The position numbers and the translations under genes are program-made. Shown here piece after piece: positions 31,638 through 41,820 of a DNA stretch of 42,385 nt (its first letter is position 1; the number at the start of each line of letters is the position of its first letter). Source of the stretch: Enterobacter mori LMG 25706 (GTDB taxonomy: Bacteria > Pseudomonadota > Gammaproteobacteria > Enterobacterales > Enterobacteriaceae); assembly GCF_000211415.1 (NCBI RefSeq), contig NZ_GL890774.1:170677-213061 (forward strand), given 5' to 3'. The notes beneath the pieces are model-generated. The model ran no database searches. It was not told where the DNA came from and was given only the letters and a program-made list of their open reading frames with translations.

Positions 31638-34453
31638 CAGGCAAACTTACGTTTTTCGCCGTCACCGGCGACGTTGCTTACACAGCGTCCGCAGATGTCT
31701 GCGTGTTCCGCCACCTGGCCAACATCGGTGGTGTAATGCCCGCAACGCGGGCATTTCTCACCGTCGGCTTTGCTCAGTGCGACTTTCAGGCCTTTGAGCA
31801 GTTCACTCTGCTGAGCATCAGCAGTAGCGTCGGCATAATCCGCAACTTTCGCACCGGAGGTCAACAGGACAAATCGTAATTCATCGCCCAGCGCGGTCAG
31901 TTTTGCCGCCAGCTCCGGTTCCGCGTACAGGGTCACTGCCGCTTCCAGAGAGCCACCGACTTTCTTGTCAGCACGCGCTTGCTCGATAACCTTGTTCACT
32001 TCGCCGCGCACTTTCAGCAGCTCGTCCCAGAAGGCGTCGTTCATTGCTTCAGTACTGGAGAGATCGAACAGACCTTCGTACCACTCGCCCGTGAAGACAT
32101 ACTTCTCTCGGTCACCTGGCAGATAGCCCCAGATTTCATCCGCGGTGAAGGACATGATCGGTGCCATCCAGCGCACCAGCGCTTCTGCAATGTGGAACAG
32201 AGCGGTCTGGCAGCTACGACGCGCCACGCTGTCCGCTTTCGCGGTGTACTGGCGGTCTTTGATGATGTCGAGGTAGAACGAGCCCATCTCAATGGAGCAG
32301 AAGCGCATCAGGCGCTGCACCACTTCGTGGAAGTCGTAAGACTCATAGGCTTTCAGGATATCGTCCTGCGCCGCTTTCGCGCAGCCTACCGCCCAGCGGT
32401 CCAGCACGACCATCTCTTCCGGTTTCACCATATCTTTCACCGGATCGAACCCGTTCAGGTTCGCCAGCAGGAAGCGCGCGGTGTTACGGATACGACGATA
32501 GCTGTCGGCAGCACGTTTCAGGATCTCGTCAGACACCGCCATTTCGCCGGTGTAATCGGTGGATGCCACCCACAGACGCAGAATGTCTGCGCCCAGTTTG
32601 TTCATCACATCCTGCGGAGAAACGGTGTTACCGATGGACTTGGACATCTTACGGCCCTGACCATCCACGGTGAAGCCGTGAGTCAGTACCTGGCGGTAAG
32701 GTGCTTTACCCTTCATGGCGGTGGAGATCATCAGGGATGACATGAACCAGCCGCGGTGTTGGTCAGAGCCTTCCAGATACATGTCGGCAGCGTGACCGGC
32801 AAACTCAGGACGCACATCAACCACGGAGGAGTGGGTAGACCCGGAGTCGAACCACACGTCCAGGGTATCCGGCACTTTCTCGTAGCTGTCTGCGTCAGCG
32901 CCCAGGATGTCGCGCGAGTCGAGATCCCACCACGCCTGAATGCCGTCAACTTCGACGCGCTTCGCCACTTCTTCCATCAGTTCCAGCGTGTTCGGGTGCA
33001 GCTCCTGCGTCTCTTTATGCACGAACAGAGACATCGGCACGCCCCAGGTACGCTGACGGGAGATACACCAGTCAGGACGGTTAGCCACCATGGATTCGAT
33101 ACGCGCCTGGCCCCAGTCAGGGATCCACTGCACGCCTTTGATCTCTTTCAGAGACTGCTCGCGCAGGCCTTTCTGATCCATGCTGACGAACCACTGCGGG
33201 GTCGCACGGAAGATGATCGGCGACTTGTGGCGCCAGCAGCACGGATAGCTGTGCTGCATTTTTTCAACGTGCAGCAGCGCGCCGCTGGTGCGCAGCATGT
33301 CAACGATGATGTCGTTCGCTTTGAAGACGTTGATACCGTCCAGCGCCGGGTAGGTGCCTGGCAGATAAGAGCCGTCCGGGCCAACCGGGTTAGCGATTTC
33401 CAGACCGTATTTCAGACTGATGTTGTAATCGTCAGGACCATGGCCACCGGCGGTATGTACCGCACCGGTACCCGCTTCCAGCGTTACGTGGTCGCCCAGG
33501 ATCGCCGGAACGTCGAAGTCCAGGAACGGGTGTTTGAAGCGCATCAACTCCAGCGCGTCGCCTTTCACGGTGCCCAGCACGGTGTAGTCGGCGATGTGCG
33601 CGCGTTTCAACACGCTTTCAACCAGATCTTTCGCCAGGATAACCGCCTGACCGTCAATCTGCACCAGCGCGTATTCGAACTCACCGGACAGGGAGATCGC
33701 GCGGTTCGCAGGGAGTGTCCACGGGGTGGTGGTCCAGATCACCAGAGAGATCGGGCCGTTAACGGCGGAGACGCCAAATTTAGCCTTCACCGCATCCTGA
33801 TCGACGGCATGGAACGCCACGTCGATAGATGGAGAGGTTTTGTCGTAATACTCCACTTCCGCTTCTGCCAGCGCAGAGCGGCAGTCCACGCACCAGTGCA
33901 CCGGCTTCGCGCCTTTGTGCAGGTGTCCGTTACCGATGATTTTACCCAGCGCACGGATGATGTTGGCTTCGGTTTTGAAGTCCATGGTCAGGTACGGGTG
34001 CGACCAGTCGCCCAGCACGCCCAGACGGATGAAGTCAGCGCGCTGACCGTCAACCTGCGTAGCGGCGTATTCGCGGCACTTCGCACGGAACTCGGCGGCG
34101 GTGAACTTCTCACCCGGCTTGCCAAACTCTTGCTCCACTTTCAGCTCGATTGGCAGACCGTGGCAGTCCCAGCCCGGAACGTAAGGCGAGTCATATCCCG
34201 TGAGGCCTTTGGACTTCACGATAATGTCTTTCAGAATCTTGTTAACCGAGTGACCAATATGAATGCTGCCATTCGCATATGGAGGGCCATCATGCAGAAT
34301 GAAGGTTTTTTTGCCTTTTTTGGCTGCACGAATGATGCCGTACAGGTCATCATCGGTCCAACGCGCCAGCATTCCCGGTTCACGCTTGGCGAGATCGCCG
34401 CGCATCGGGAACCCTGTTTCCGGCAAATTCAGGGTTGATTTATAGTCACTCAT
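31637..34453 (-). CDS. ileS: Isoleucyl-tRNA synthetase IleS
   Basis: IleS charges tRNA-Ile and edits misactivated valine. The 938 residues equal E. coli. The class I HIGH motif is NGSIHIGH (about residues 60-67) and the KMSKS loop is [10 protein letters not shown] (about 602). The CP1 editing domain is between them. The C-terminal zinc finger is CPRCGHY and CGRC (residues about 901-924). The bacterial-type sequence gives no hint of a mupirocin-resistant second copy. It is 45 bp downstream of ribF. Confidence 0.98.
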   Translation of the reverse strand: MSDYKSTLNLPETGFPMRGDLAKREPGMLARWTDDDLYGIIRAAKKGKKTFILHDGPPYANGSIHIGHSVNKILKDIIVKSKGLTGYDSPYVPGWDCHGLPIELKVEQEFGKPGEKFTAAEFRAKCREYAATQVDGQRADFIRLGVLGDWSHPYLTMDFKTEANIIRALGKIIGNGHLHKGAKPVHWCVDCRSALAEAEVEYYDKTSPSIDVAFHAVDQDAVKAKFGVSAVNGPISLVIWTTTPWTLPANRAISLSGEFEYALVQIDGQAVILAKDLVESVLKRAHIADYTVLGTVKGDALELMRFKHPFLDFDVPAILGDHVTLEAGTGAVHTAGGHGPDDYNISLKYGLEIANPVGPDGSYLPGTYPALDGINVFKANDIIVDMLRTSGALLHVEKMQHSYPCCWRHKSPIIFRATPQWFVSMDQKGLREQSLKEIKGVQWIPDWGQARIESMVANRPDWCISRQRTWGVPMSLFVHKETQELHPNTLELMEEVAKRVEVDGIQAWWDLDSRDILGADADSYEKVPDTLDVWFDSGSTHSSVVDVRPEFAGHAADMYLEGSDQHRGWFMSSLMISTAMKGKAPYRQVLTHGFTVDGQGRKMSKSIGNTVSPQDVMNKLGADILRLWVASTDYTGEMAVSDEILKRAADSYRRIRNTARFLLANLNGFDPVKDMVKPEEMVVLDRWAVGCAKAAQDDILKAYESYDFHEVVQRLMRFCSIEMGSFYLDIIKDRQYTAKADSVARRSCQTALFHIAEALVRWMAPIMSFTADEIWGYLPGDREKYVFTGEWYEGLFDLSSTEAMNDAFWDELLKVRGEVNKVIEQARADKKVGGSLEAAVTLYAEPELAAKLTALGDELRFVLLTSGAKVADYADATADAQQSELLKGLKVALSKADGEKCPRCGHYTTDVGQVAEHADICGRCVSNVAGDGEKRKFA

Positions 34454-34498
34454 CAGATTCTCGGTTCCGTATTTATCACGTAGGCAGTTAAGCCGGTT

Positions 34499-35425
34499 CT
34501 AAAGCCCAAAAAACTCGCGGGCCGTCAATTCATCTCGCGCAATTTGCGCTTTGAGTTCATCCAGCGAACCAAATCGCTGCTCGTTGCGTATCTTTTTACG
34601 CAGTATTACATCTATATGGCGACCATAAAGGTCCATTACAACGTCCAGCAGGTGCACTTCTAACTGTTGACGCACACCGGCAACGGTAGGACGCGTGCCG
34701 ATATTGGCGACACCGTAAAACGGTTTATCGCCCAGTCCAGCCACTTCTACCGCATACACCCCTTTAACCGGGGAGACCTGACGACGCAGCGGTATATTCG
34801 CCGTCGGGAAACCTATCGTGCGGCCCAGCGCATCGCCATGCACCACGCGGCCAGAGATGGTAAACGGATGACCCAGCAAGTTTTCTGCGGTGTCCAGTTC
34901 ATCATTGGCCAGCGCCTGGCGTACCGCCGTGCTGCTGACGCGCACGCCGCCTTCACAGAAAGTCATTGCGCTGGTGACGTCAAATCCGTACTCCAGACCA
35001 GCCTTCTGTAATAGCAAGAAATCGCCCTGACGACCAGCGCCAAAGCGGAAATCATCACCCACGGCAAGAAACTGCACGCCAAGACGCTTCACCAGCAGGT
35101 CGCTGACAAACGTTTGTGCTGTCAGTGCGGCAAAGCGGCGATCGAAACGCACGCACAATACGTAGTCCACGCCGGACTCTGCCAGATAGCGCAATTTCTC
35201 GCGCAGGCGAGTCAGACGAGCGGGAGACTTTTCGCCCGCAAACAGCTCAAGCGGCTGCGGCTCAAAAATCATCACCACAACGGGCAGGCCACGAGCCTCC
35301 CCTTCTTTACGCAATCCCTGCAACAGCGCCTGATGACCACGATGCACGCCGTCGAAATTACCAATGGTCAGCACGCACCCATGCGGGGCTTTGCTGAGAT
35401 TATGTATGCCGCGTATCAGCTTCAT
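34499..35425 (-). CDS. ribF: Bifunctional riboflavin kinase/FAD synthetase RibF
   Basis: RibF phosphorylates riboflavin to FMN and adenylylates FMN to FAD. The N-terminal FMN adenylyltransferase domain carries IGNFDGVHRGH (about residues 21-31). The C-terminal riboflavin kinase domain includes GRTIGFPTANIPL and GVANIGTRPTV. The product is 308 residues; E. coli has 313 and ends with four further residues TKPA. Here TAG follows FFGL directly, and one more T at that point would read LEPA and then TAA, ending like E. coli. The catalytic parts are unaffected. The gene is first in the operon and divergent from rpsT. Confidence 0.95.
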   Translation of the reverse strand: MKLIRGIHNLSKAPHGCVLTIGNFDGVHRGHQALLQGLRKEGEARGLPVVVMIFEPQPLELFAGEKSPARLTRLREKLRYLAESGVDYVLCVRFDRRFAALTAQTFVSDLLVKRLGVQFLAVGDDFRFGAGRQGDFLLLQKAGLEYGFDVTSAMTFCEGGVRVSSTAVRQALANDELDTAENLLGHPFTISGRVVHGDALGRTIGFPTANIPLRRQVSPVKGVYAVEVAGLGDKPFYGVANIGTRPTVAGVRQQLEVHLLDVVMDLYGRHIDVILRKKIRNEQRFGSLDELKAQIARDELTAREFFGL

Positions 35426-35610
35426 GTCTGGCTCAAAACAGTGAAAATCGCCAAAGTATACCTTGTACAGCGGTTAAGGTTAACCGGCGATTGTTCACGC
35501 AAAACAGAAAGCCGTAATGATTTCATCAGGCTGACCTTTCACAGCGAAAAAATCTGTCCGGGAACTGCGATTTTTATGCCGAAAGGCTGTATTCACGGAA
35601 GACAAGCTGG

Positions 35611-35616
35611 TAGAAT
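35611..35616 (+). promoter_or_regulatory. Probable rpsT P1 -10
   Basis: TAGAAT in the context CTGGTAGAATCCTGCGCC, about 90 bp upstream of the P2 -10, corresponds to rpsT P1 in E. coli. A good -35 is not evident. The rest of the 327-bp ribF-rpsT gap (35426-35752) should contain the ribF promoter, which I could not assign. Confidence 0.5.
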
Positions 35617-35677
35617 CCTGCGCCATCACTACGTAACGTAGCGTCGCTAATTAACGGCGCTTATTTGCACAAATCCA

Positions 35678-35706
35678 TTGACAAAAGAAGGCAAAGAGGG
35701 CATATT
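35678..35706 (+). promoter_or_regulatory. rpsT promoter P2
   Basis: A consensus -35 TTGACA (35678-35683) and -10 CATATT (35701-35706) are separated by 17 bp. It lies 46 bp upstream of the rpsT start. Confidence 0.85.
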
Positions 35707-35719
35707 CCTCGGCCTTTGA

Positions 35720-36016
<297 letters not shown>

Positions 36017-36043
36017 TCGCTACTTGTTGTTGCTTGTTTAAAG

Positions 36044-36067
36044 AACCCGCTTAACGCGGGTTTTTTT
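36044..36067 (+). terminator. rpsT terminator
   Basis: AACCCGC and GCGGGTT pair around a five-base loop and run into a T-tract, 27 bp past the rpsT stop. nhaR converges on it from the right, with its stop only 7 bp away. Confidence 0.95.
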
Positions 36068-36073
36068 ATGCCT

Positions 36074-36973
36074 TCAGATTGCCGGTGGCGTAAACAGTGC
36101 CGAGTAATCACGGTTGCAGATACGCTGCACCGCCGGGTGCTGAATCATTCTTTCGGCGAATATCGCGTGGTACTCCTCCATCACGTTATCTACCCTGCCA
36201 ATCTCCGTAATCTTGTCGTCTGAATAGAGATCGTGCGCGTACAGCGTTGGCGCAACGAAGATCGCGTTATGCGCTTCGCCAAAGGCTTTCATTAACGCGG
36301 CGTCGTCGAACTCACCGAGTATTTCCACGTTCAGCCCCTGCGAGTTAAACCAGTTCAACAGCTTGCGTCCGAGCATGGAGCGCCTTCCCGGCACCAGCAG
36401 GCGACGCTCTTCCAGGCACGCGGGGAACGGTTTTTCCGGTGGCGGGTTAATGCACCAGAAGCTGACGCCGCATTCGCCAATTTTTACTGAGAACAGCCCT
36501 TCCTGCTGGGTGGAGTCGATCGGGCAGTCCGAGATAATCATGTCCAGCTTATGCTGGCTCAGCTGTTCCAACAGCATCTCGTGAGTGGATTCAAAGCAGC
36601 GCAGGTGGATTTGCTCATCTTCTACCACCGCCGCATCCAGCACGCCGCTCACCAGCCGTTTCGACAGCGCATCCGCCACACCCACGTCAAAGAGCAGGTT
36701 CGACTCTTTGCGGTAGTTGACGATGTCCAGCATCTCCTGGCTCAGGGTGAACATCTTGTCAGCATAGCGAAACACCAGCTCGCCCAGTTCGCTGGGTTCA
36801 ATGCCGCGACCTTTACGCTTGAACAACTTGCCCTGCAGACGCTCTTCTAGCGCCTTGATTTGCCCGGTGATGGTTTGCGGCGTCAGGTAGAGCGCCTCTG
36901 CCGCCCCCACCACCGAGCCCTGTTTATAGACGTGCCAGAAGTAGTACAGATGGTTGTAATTTAAATGAGACAT
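36074..36973 (-). CDS. nhaR: LysR-type activator NhaR
   Basis: NhaR is a sodium-responsive LysR-family activator of nhaA; in E. coli it also activates osmC and the pga biofilm polysaccharide operon. It has 299 residues; E. coli has 301. The winged helix-turn-helix is at residues 5-63 ([21 protein letters not shown] and [11 protein letters not shown]). The inducer-binding domain occupies the rest. The ATG at 36973 has GGGAG ten bases upstream. It lies 58 bp downstream of nhaA on the same strand; the gap has an inverted repeat (CGGGAG at 36998, CTCCCG near 37021) that may tune readthrough. Confidence 0.96.
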   Translation of the reverse strand: MSHLNYNHLYYFWHVYKQGSVVGAAEALYLTPQTITGQIKALEERLQGKLFKRKGRGIEPSELGELVFRYADKMFTLSQEMLDIVNYRKESNLLFDVGVADALSKRLVSGVLDAAVVEDEQIHLRCFESTHEMLLEQLSQHKLDMIISDCPIDSTQQEGLFSVKIGECGVSFWCINPPPEKPFPACLEERRLLVPGRRSMLGRKLLNWFNSQGLNVEILGEFDDAALMKAFGEAHNAIFVAPTLYAHDLYSDDKITEIGRVDNVMEEYHAIFAERMIQHPAVQRICNRDYSALFTPPAI

Positions 36974-37031
36974 CGCGTGTTCTCTCCCTGAGTGTGTATC
37001 GGGAGAAGGAGCCCCTCCTCCCGGTTTCCTG

Positions 37032-38207
37032 TTATGCCTGAACAGCCTGTCCGGGCAATTTCGCCTTCAACAAGGTATAACCGATGACCGCAGCCAGTAA
37101 TGACCCGATGAGAATGCCGAGTTTTGCCCAGACGATAAGCTCAGGCGCATGCGCCCCAAACGCCAGCGTCGAGATAAAGATCGACATCGTAAACCCGATT
37201 CCGCAGAGCACGCCCACGGCCATAATCTGCTTAAACGTAGTGCCATTCGGTAACGACGCCAGCTTCAGTTTAATCGCCAGCCAGCAAAAGAGGCTGATCC
37301 CCAATGGCTTACCGATAAACAAGCCAGCAATGATGCCCAGCGGCAGCACGGATGTCAGACCGTCCAGCGTCACGCCGCCGAGGGAAACGCCCGCGTTGGC
37401 AAACGCAAACAGCGGCAGGATCATAAAGGCGACCCACGGATGCAGCACATGCTCCAGCTGTTTTGCCGGAGATTTGCCATCCTGCGGCTTAAGCGGCACA
37501 AGGAAGCCCACAATTACCCCCGCCAGCGTGGCATGCACGCCCGATTTCAGCACCGCCGTCCAGAGCACCATCCCCACCAGGATGTAGATACCAATGCGGC
37601 GGACGTTAAAGATGTTCAGCAGTGCCAGCACTGCAATCGCCCCAGCGGCCACGCTCAGCGACAGGATTGACAGATCGCTGGTATAGAACAGCGCGATTAT
37701 AACGATAGCACCCAGGTCATCGATGATCGCCAGCGCCATCAGGAAGATTTTTAGCGCCACCGGCACGCGGCTACCCAGCAGGGCTAATACACCAAGGGCA
37801 AAGGCGATATCCGTCGCAGCCGGAATAGCCCAGCCGTGGCGCGCCATCGGATCCTGCCAGGTGAAGGCCAGGAAGAGCAGCGCCGGAACGACCATCCCAC
37901 CGAGCGCGGCAATCACCGGGAATGCGGCACGCTGGCGGCTGGCAAGCGAGCCCAACACCAGTTCACGCTTGACCTCAAGCCCCACCAGCAGGAAAAACAC
38001 CGCCATCAGCGCATCGTTGATCCACAGCAGCATGTTCTTGTTGATTTCCAGCGCCCCGACCTTCAGCTCAACGGGCGTTTCCAGAAATGCATGGTAGAGA
38101 TCGCGCGTTAATCCTAAATTCGCCAACACCATCGCGGCAGCTGCAGCAATAATCAGGATCACGCCACCGGACGCTTCACTGCTAAAGAAACGGTGTAGTA
38201 ATTTCAT
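37032..38207 (-). CDS. nhaA: Na+/H+ antiporter NhaA
   Basis: NhaA exports Na+ or Li+ in exchange for two protons and is the main sodium and alkaline-pH defence of enterics. It has 391 residues; E. coli has 388. Key residues fall at E. coli numbers: Asp133 ([10 protein letters not shown]), Asp163-Asp164 (AIIDDLGA), His225 of the pH response ([10 protein letters not shown]) and the lysine in FIGKPLG. About twelve transmembrane segments are present. Its 5' region (38208-38327) should contain the NhaR-activated promoter, but I did not identify NhaR sites. Confidence 0.97.
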   Translation of the reverse strand: MKLLHRFFSSEASGGVILIIAAAAAMVLANLGLTRDLYHAFLETPVELKVGALEINKNMLLWINDALMAVFFLLVGLEVKRELVLGSLASRQRAAFPVIAALGGMVVPALLFLAFTWQDPMARHGWAIPAATDIAFALGVLALLGSRVPVALKIFLMALAIIDDLGAIVIIALFYTSDLSILSLSVAAGAIAVLALLNIFNVRRIGIYILVGMVLWTAVLKSGVHATLAGVIVGFLVPLKPQDGKSPAKQLEHVLHPWVAFMILPLFAFANAGVSLGGVTLDGLTSVLPLGIIAGLFIGKPLGISLFCWLAIKLKLASLPNGTTFKQIMAVGVLCGIGFTMSIFISTLAFGAHAPELIVWAKLGILIGSLLAAVIGYTLLKAKLPGQAVQA

Positions 38208-38327
38208 TTAAGTTCTCTCTTTTACAACAATACCTCGATAAAACCATAATACCAAGCCAAACAACTCGGCAAAAACAGATTAATATTGAGTATAGATTCA
38301 GTTTTACCGAGCTATACCTTCAAATAG

Positions 38328-38357
38328 AAAAAGCCCGGAATCGCTTCCGGGCTTTTT
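38328..38357. terminator. Terminator of dnaKJ
   Basis: A perfect 13-bp stem, AAAAAGCCCGGAA / TTCCGGGCTTTTT with a TCGC loop, lies about 24 bp past the dnaJ stop. It is symmetrical and could act in both directions, insulating nhaA from dnaKJ. Confidence 0.95.
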
Positions 38358-38380
38358 AAGGACACTTAACAGCTAACGGA

Positions 38381-39526
38381 TTAGCGCGTTAAATCATCGA
38401 AGAATTTTTTGACGCCATCGAAGAAGCTTTTGGAGCGCGGGCTGTTTTTCTCACCCGTCGGGCCGCCAAAGCTTTCCTGCAGCTCTTTCAGCAACTGTTT
38501 CTGTTTGTCGTTCAGGCCAACCGGCGTTTCCACGACGACGCGGCACAGCAGGTCACCCTGCGCACCACCGCGAACGGATTTAACGCCTTTCCCGCGCATG
38601 CGGAACAGTTTGCCGGTCTGAGTTTCGCCTGGTACCTTCAGATTTACGCGACCATCCAGCGTCGGCACTTCGATTTCACCGCCCAGCGCCGCCATCGCGA
38701 AGTTGATCGGCACTTCGCAGTACAGGTTGTTGCCTTCACGCTCAAAAATTGCGTGCTGCTTCACCTGAACCTGAACGTACAGATCGCCTGCTGGCGCGCC
38801 ATGCTCGCCCGCTTCGCCTTCACCTGCCAGACGGATGCGGTCGCCCGTATCAACGCCAGCCGGGATTTTAACGGACAGGGTTTTCGTTTTCTCAACGCGA
38901 CCGTGGCCGTGGCATTTGGTGCACGGATCTTTAATCAGCGTACCGCGACCGTGACAGTGCGGACAGGCCTGCTGTACCGCGAAGAAGCCCTGGCGCATCT
39001 GCACCTGACCGGAACCGTGACAGGTTGGACAGGTCTGTGGCTGCGTACCCGCTTTCGCGCCGCTGCCATGGCAAACGTCACACTCTTCCAGCGTCGGGAT
39101 GCGGATCTCTTTGGTGACGCCGCGAACGGCCTCTTCCAGCGTCAGATCCATGTTATAACGCAGGTCCGCGCCGCGCGCTGCGCGCTGACGACCACGCCCA
39201 CCGCCGAAGATGTCGCCGAACACATCGCCAAAGATATCGCTGAAATCAGCGCCACCGCCAAAGCCGCCGCCACCGAATCCGCCGCCACCCATGCCGCCCT
39301 GTTCAAAGGCTGCGTGACCATACTGGTCATAGGCCGCACGTTTTTGTGCATCGGTCAGGACTTCGTAGGCTTCTTTGATCTCTTTAAATTTGGCTTCAGC
39401 CTCTTTGTCACCCTGGTTACGGTCCGGGTGGAATTTCATGGCCAGGCGCTTATACGCCTTTTTGATTTCACGCTCTTCCGCTGTTTTGGAAACGCCTAAA
39501 ATCTCGTAATAGTCTTGCTTAGCCAT
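38381..39526 (-). CDS. dnaJ: Co-chaperone DnaJ
   Basis: DnaJ delivers substrates to DnaK and stimulates its ATPase; it also regulates sigma-32. It has 381 residues; E. coli has 376. The J-domain (1-70) contains KFHPDRNQ with the HPD triad. The Gly/Phe region (about 75-110) is slightly longer than in E. coli, with repeated GGGGFGGG units. Four CxxCxGxG zinc motifs follow ([24 protein letters not shown] and CTKCHGHG), then the C-terminal substrate domains. It lies 84 bp after dnaK, with a strong hairpin in the gap. Confidence 0.98.
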   Translation of the reverse strand: MAKQDYYEILGVSKTAEEREIKKAYKRLAMKFHPDRNQGDKEAEAKFKEIKEAYEVLTDAQKRAAYDQYGHAAFEQGGMGGGGFGGGGFGGGADFSDIFGDVFGDIFGGGRGRQRAARGADLRYNMDLTLEEAVRGVTKEIRIPTLEECDVCHGSGAKAGTQPQTCPTCHGSGQVQMRQGFFAVQQACPHCHGRGTLIKDPCTKCHGHGRVEKTKTLSVKIPAGVDTGDRIRLAGEGEAGEHGAPAGDLYVQVQVKQHAIFEREGNNLYCEVPINFAMAALGGEIEVPTLDGRVNLKVPGETQTGKLFRMRGKGVKSVRGGAQGDLLCRVVVETPVGLNDKQKQLLKELQESFGGPTGEKNSPRSKSFFDGVKKFFDDLTR

Positions 39527-39552
39527 CTTTTTTATCTGCCCCTAACATGCGT

Positions 39553-39585
39553 GCACGGGCGGAGAGGAAACCTCTTCGCCCGTGC
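39553..39585. other. Stable hairpin in the dnaK-dnaJ gap
   Basis: GCACGGGCGGAGAGG and CCTCTTCGCCCGTGC pair over 15 bases around an AAA loop, with one non-Watson-Crick position. No U-tract follows on the dnaJ side, so it is more likely an mRNA processing or partial-attenuation structure that lowers dnaJ relative to dnaK. Confidence 0.7.
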
Positions 39586-39610
39586 CAGTAATTACCCGTT
39601 CAAAGGGCGA

Positions 39611-41524
39611 TTATTTTTTGTCTTTCACTTCTTCGAACTCAGCGTCGACAACGTCGTCGTCTTTCGCGTTGTTCGCAGATGCATCAGCGCCCGCCTGCTG
39701 TTGAGCGTGCTGCTGCTGAGCGATTTCCATCAGCTTCTGGGAAGCCTGCGCCAGCTCCTGCATCTTCGCTTCGATATCCGCTTTATCTTCACCTTTCAGT
39801 GAGGTTTCCAGCGCAGTCAGTGCAGCTTCGATAGCAGTCTTGTCTTCCGCTGGCAGTTTATCGCCTGCTTCTTCAACCTGCTTACGGGTGCTGTGCAGCA
39901 GATGGTCACCCTGGTTGCGGGTCTGAACCAGCTCTTCGAATTTACGGTCTGATTCCGCGTTAGCTTCGGCATCACGAACCATTTTTTCGATTTCCGCTTC
40001 GTTCAGGCCAGAAGATGCCTTGATGGTGATCTTCTGCTCTTTACCGCTGTTTTTGTCTTTCGCAGACACGTGCAGGATACCGTCAGCATCGATGTCGAAG
40101 GTGACTTCGATCTGCGGCATGCCGCGCGGTGCCGGGTTGATACCGTCCAGGTTGAACTGACCCAGAGATTTGTTATCCGCCGCACGCTTACGCTCACCCT
40201 GAATCACATGGATGGTTACCGCAGACTGGTTGTCTTCAGCGGTAGAGAACACCTGACTGTGTTTCGTCGGGATGGTGGTGTTTTTGTTGATGAGCGCAGT
40301 CATCACACCGCCCATGGTTTCGATACCCAGAGACAGCGGGGTAACGTCCAGCAGCAGTACGTCTTTCACTTCACCGGTCAGTACGCCACCCTGAACCGCA
40401 GCACCGATTGCGACCGCTTCGTCCGGGTTAACGTCTTTACGTGGCTCTTTACCAAAGAACTCAGCCACTTTCTTCTGAACCATTGGCATACGGGTCTGAC
40501 CACCCACCAGGATAACGTCCTGGATGTCAGACACGGACAGGCCAGCGTCCTGCAGTGCAACTTTCAGCGGCTCGATGGAACGGTTCACCAGATCTTCTAC
40601 CAGGCTTTCCAGTTTCGCACGGGTCACTTTGATGTTCATGTGTTTAGGACCGGTCGCGTCTGCAGTGATGTACGGCAGGTTCACGTCGGTCTGCTGAGCG
40701 GAAGAAAGCTCGATCTTCGCTTTCTCAGCGGCTTCTTTCAGGCGCTGCATCGCCAGCGGATCGTTACGCAGGTCAATGCCCTGATCTTTCTTGAACTCGT
40801 CAACGAGGTAGTTGATCAGACGGGTATCGAAGTCTTCACCACCCAGGTGGGTATCACCGTTGGTTGCCAGAACTTCGAAGGTTTTTTCACCGTCAACTTC
40901 GTCGATTTCGATAATAGAGATATCGAAGGTACCACCACCCAGGTCGTAAACCGCGATAGTGCGGTTGCCAACTTCTTTATCCAGACCGTAAGCCAGCGCA
41001 GCCGCGGTTGGTTCGTTGATGATACGTTTTACTTCCAGACCTGCGATACGGCCAGCATCTTTGGTTGCCTGACGCTGAGCATCGTTGAAGTAGGCAGGTA
41101 CGGTGATAACAGCTTCAGTTACCGGCTCACCCAGGTAATCTTCAGCGGTTTTCTTCATTTTCTTCAGCACTTCAGCAGAAATCTGCGGTGGTGCAGTTTT
41201 GGTGCCTTTCACATCAAGCCATGCATCGCCGTTATCTGCCGCGATGATTTTGTAAGGCATGATGGAAACGTCACGCTGAACTTCTTCGTCCTGGAAGCGG
41301 CGGCCAATCAGGCGTTTGATCGCAAACAGGGTGTTTTGCGGGTTTGTCACTGCCTGACGTTTAGCCGGCTGACCAACCAGAGTTTCACCATCCTGGGTAT
41401 AAGCAATGATAGAAGGCGTGGTGCGATCGCCCTCGGCGTTCTCCAGCACACGTGCAGTAGTGCCATCCATAATCGCTACACAAGAGTTGGTAGTACCCAG
41501 GTCGATACCAATAATTTTACCCAT
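39611..41524 (-). CDS. dnaK: Hsp70 chaperone DnaK
   Basis: DnaK is the ATP-dependent chaperone of the DnaK-DnaJ-GrpE system and a negative regulator of sigma-32. It has 637 residues; E. coli has 638. The nucleotide-binding domain (1-385) carries [23 protein letters not shown] and the phosphate-2 loop [13 protein letters not shown]. The linker [13 protein letters not shown] is followed by the substrate-binding domain and the helical lid. The C-terminal tail is EEVKDKK, with the conserved EEVKD motif. Heat-shock promoters lie immediately upstream. Confidence 0.98.
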   Translation of the reverse strand: MGKIIGIDLGTTNSCVAIMDGTTARVLENAEGDRTTPSIIAYTQDGETLVGQPAKRQAVTNPQNTLFAIKRLIGRRFQDEEVQRDVSIMPYKIIAADNGDAWLDVKGTKTAPPQISAEVLKKMKKTAEDYLGEPVTEAVITVPAYFNDAQRQATKDAGRIAGLEVKRIINEPTAAALAYGLDKEVGNRTIAVYDLGGGTFDISIIEIDEVDGEKTFEVLATNGDTHLGGEDFDTRLINYLVDEFKKDQGIDLRNDPLAMQRLKEAAEKAKIELSSAQQTDVNLPYITADATGPKHMNIKVTRAKLESLVEDLVNRSIEPLKVALQDAGLSVSDIQDVILVGGQTRMPMVQKKVAEFFGKEPRKDVNPDEAVAIGAAVQGGVLTGEVKDVLLLDVTPLSLGIETMGGVMTALINKNTTIPTKHSQVFSTAEDNQSAVTIHVIQGERKRAADNKSLGQFNLDGINPAPRGMPQIEVTFDIDADGILHVSAKDKNSGKEQKITIKASSGLNEAEIEKMVRDAEANAESDRKFEELVQTRNQGDHLLHSTRKQVEEAGDKLPAEDKTAIEAALTALETSLKGEDKADIEAKMQELAQASQKLMEIAQQQHAQQQAGADASANNAKDDDVVDAEFEEVKDKK

Positions 41525-41570
41525 CTAAACGTCTCCACTAAAAATTCAGTCAACATGTGGTTGTGTACCT

Positions 41571-41599
41571 GTAATAAGGGCAGAACGTGCTTTTTCAAC
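41571..41599 (-). promoter_or_regulatory. dnaK heat-shock promoter P2 (sigma-32)
   Basis: On the minus strand, GTTGAAA (41593-41599) and CCCTTATTAC (41571-41580) are 12 bp apart, matching the position and sequence of E. coli dnaK P2. Confidence 0.65.
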
Positions 41600-41644
41600 T
41601 GCCCAGATTTGATTTTTTTCAGGTCCACACACTGCGGTTGCTTA

Positions 41645-41674
41645 CAAGATGGGGTCGCAACGGCATCCATCAAG
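41645..41674 (-). promoter_or_regulatory. dnaK heat-shock promoter P1 (sigma-32)
   Basis: On the minus strand, CTTGATG (41668-41674) and CCCCATCTTG (41645-41654) are 13 bp apart, a strong match to the sigma-32 consensus and to E. coli dnaK P1. Confidence 0.85.
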
Positions 41675-41707
41675 GGGGACGTATAAAAAAAATTTTAATT
41701 TCCCCCT
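41673..41707. other. Inverted repeat with A/T-rich loop upstream of dnaK P1
   Basis: AGGGGGA (41673-41679) and TCCCCCT (41701-41707) flank a 21-base A/T-rich loop that holds an eight-base A-run. It touches the -35 of dnaK P1. It may be a curved upstream element for the heat-shock promoter rather than a terminator. Confidence 0.4.
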
Positions 41708-41767
41708 GATGAGATCATAGACGGCATCGATTGCGCCCCTTATTATGCCGCGCCCCGTCAGGGAGTA

Positions 41768-41797
41768 TTGACGCGGGTTTAACCATTTCACCATATA
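41768..41797 (+). promoter_or_regulatory. Possible satP promoter
   Basis: TTGACG (41768-41773) and CATATA (41792-41797) are 18 bp apart, 23 bp before the satP ATG. The -10 is weak; TATAAA two bases downstream is an alternative with a spacer that is too long. Confidence 0.45.
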
Positions 41798-41820
41798 AAT
41801 GATGATTTTTTTGAGGACTT

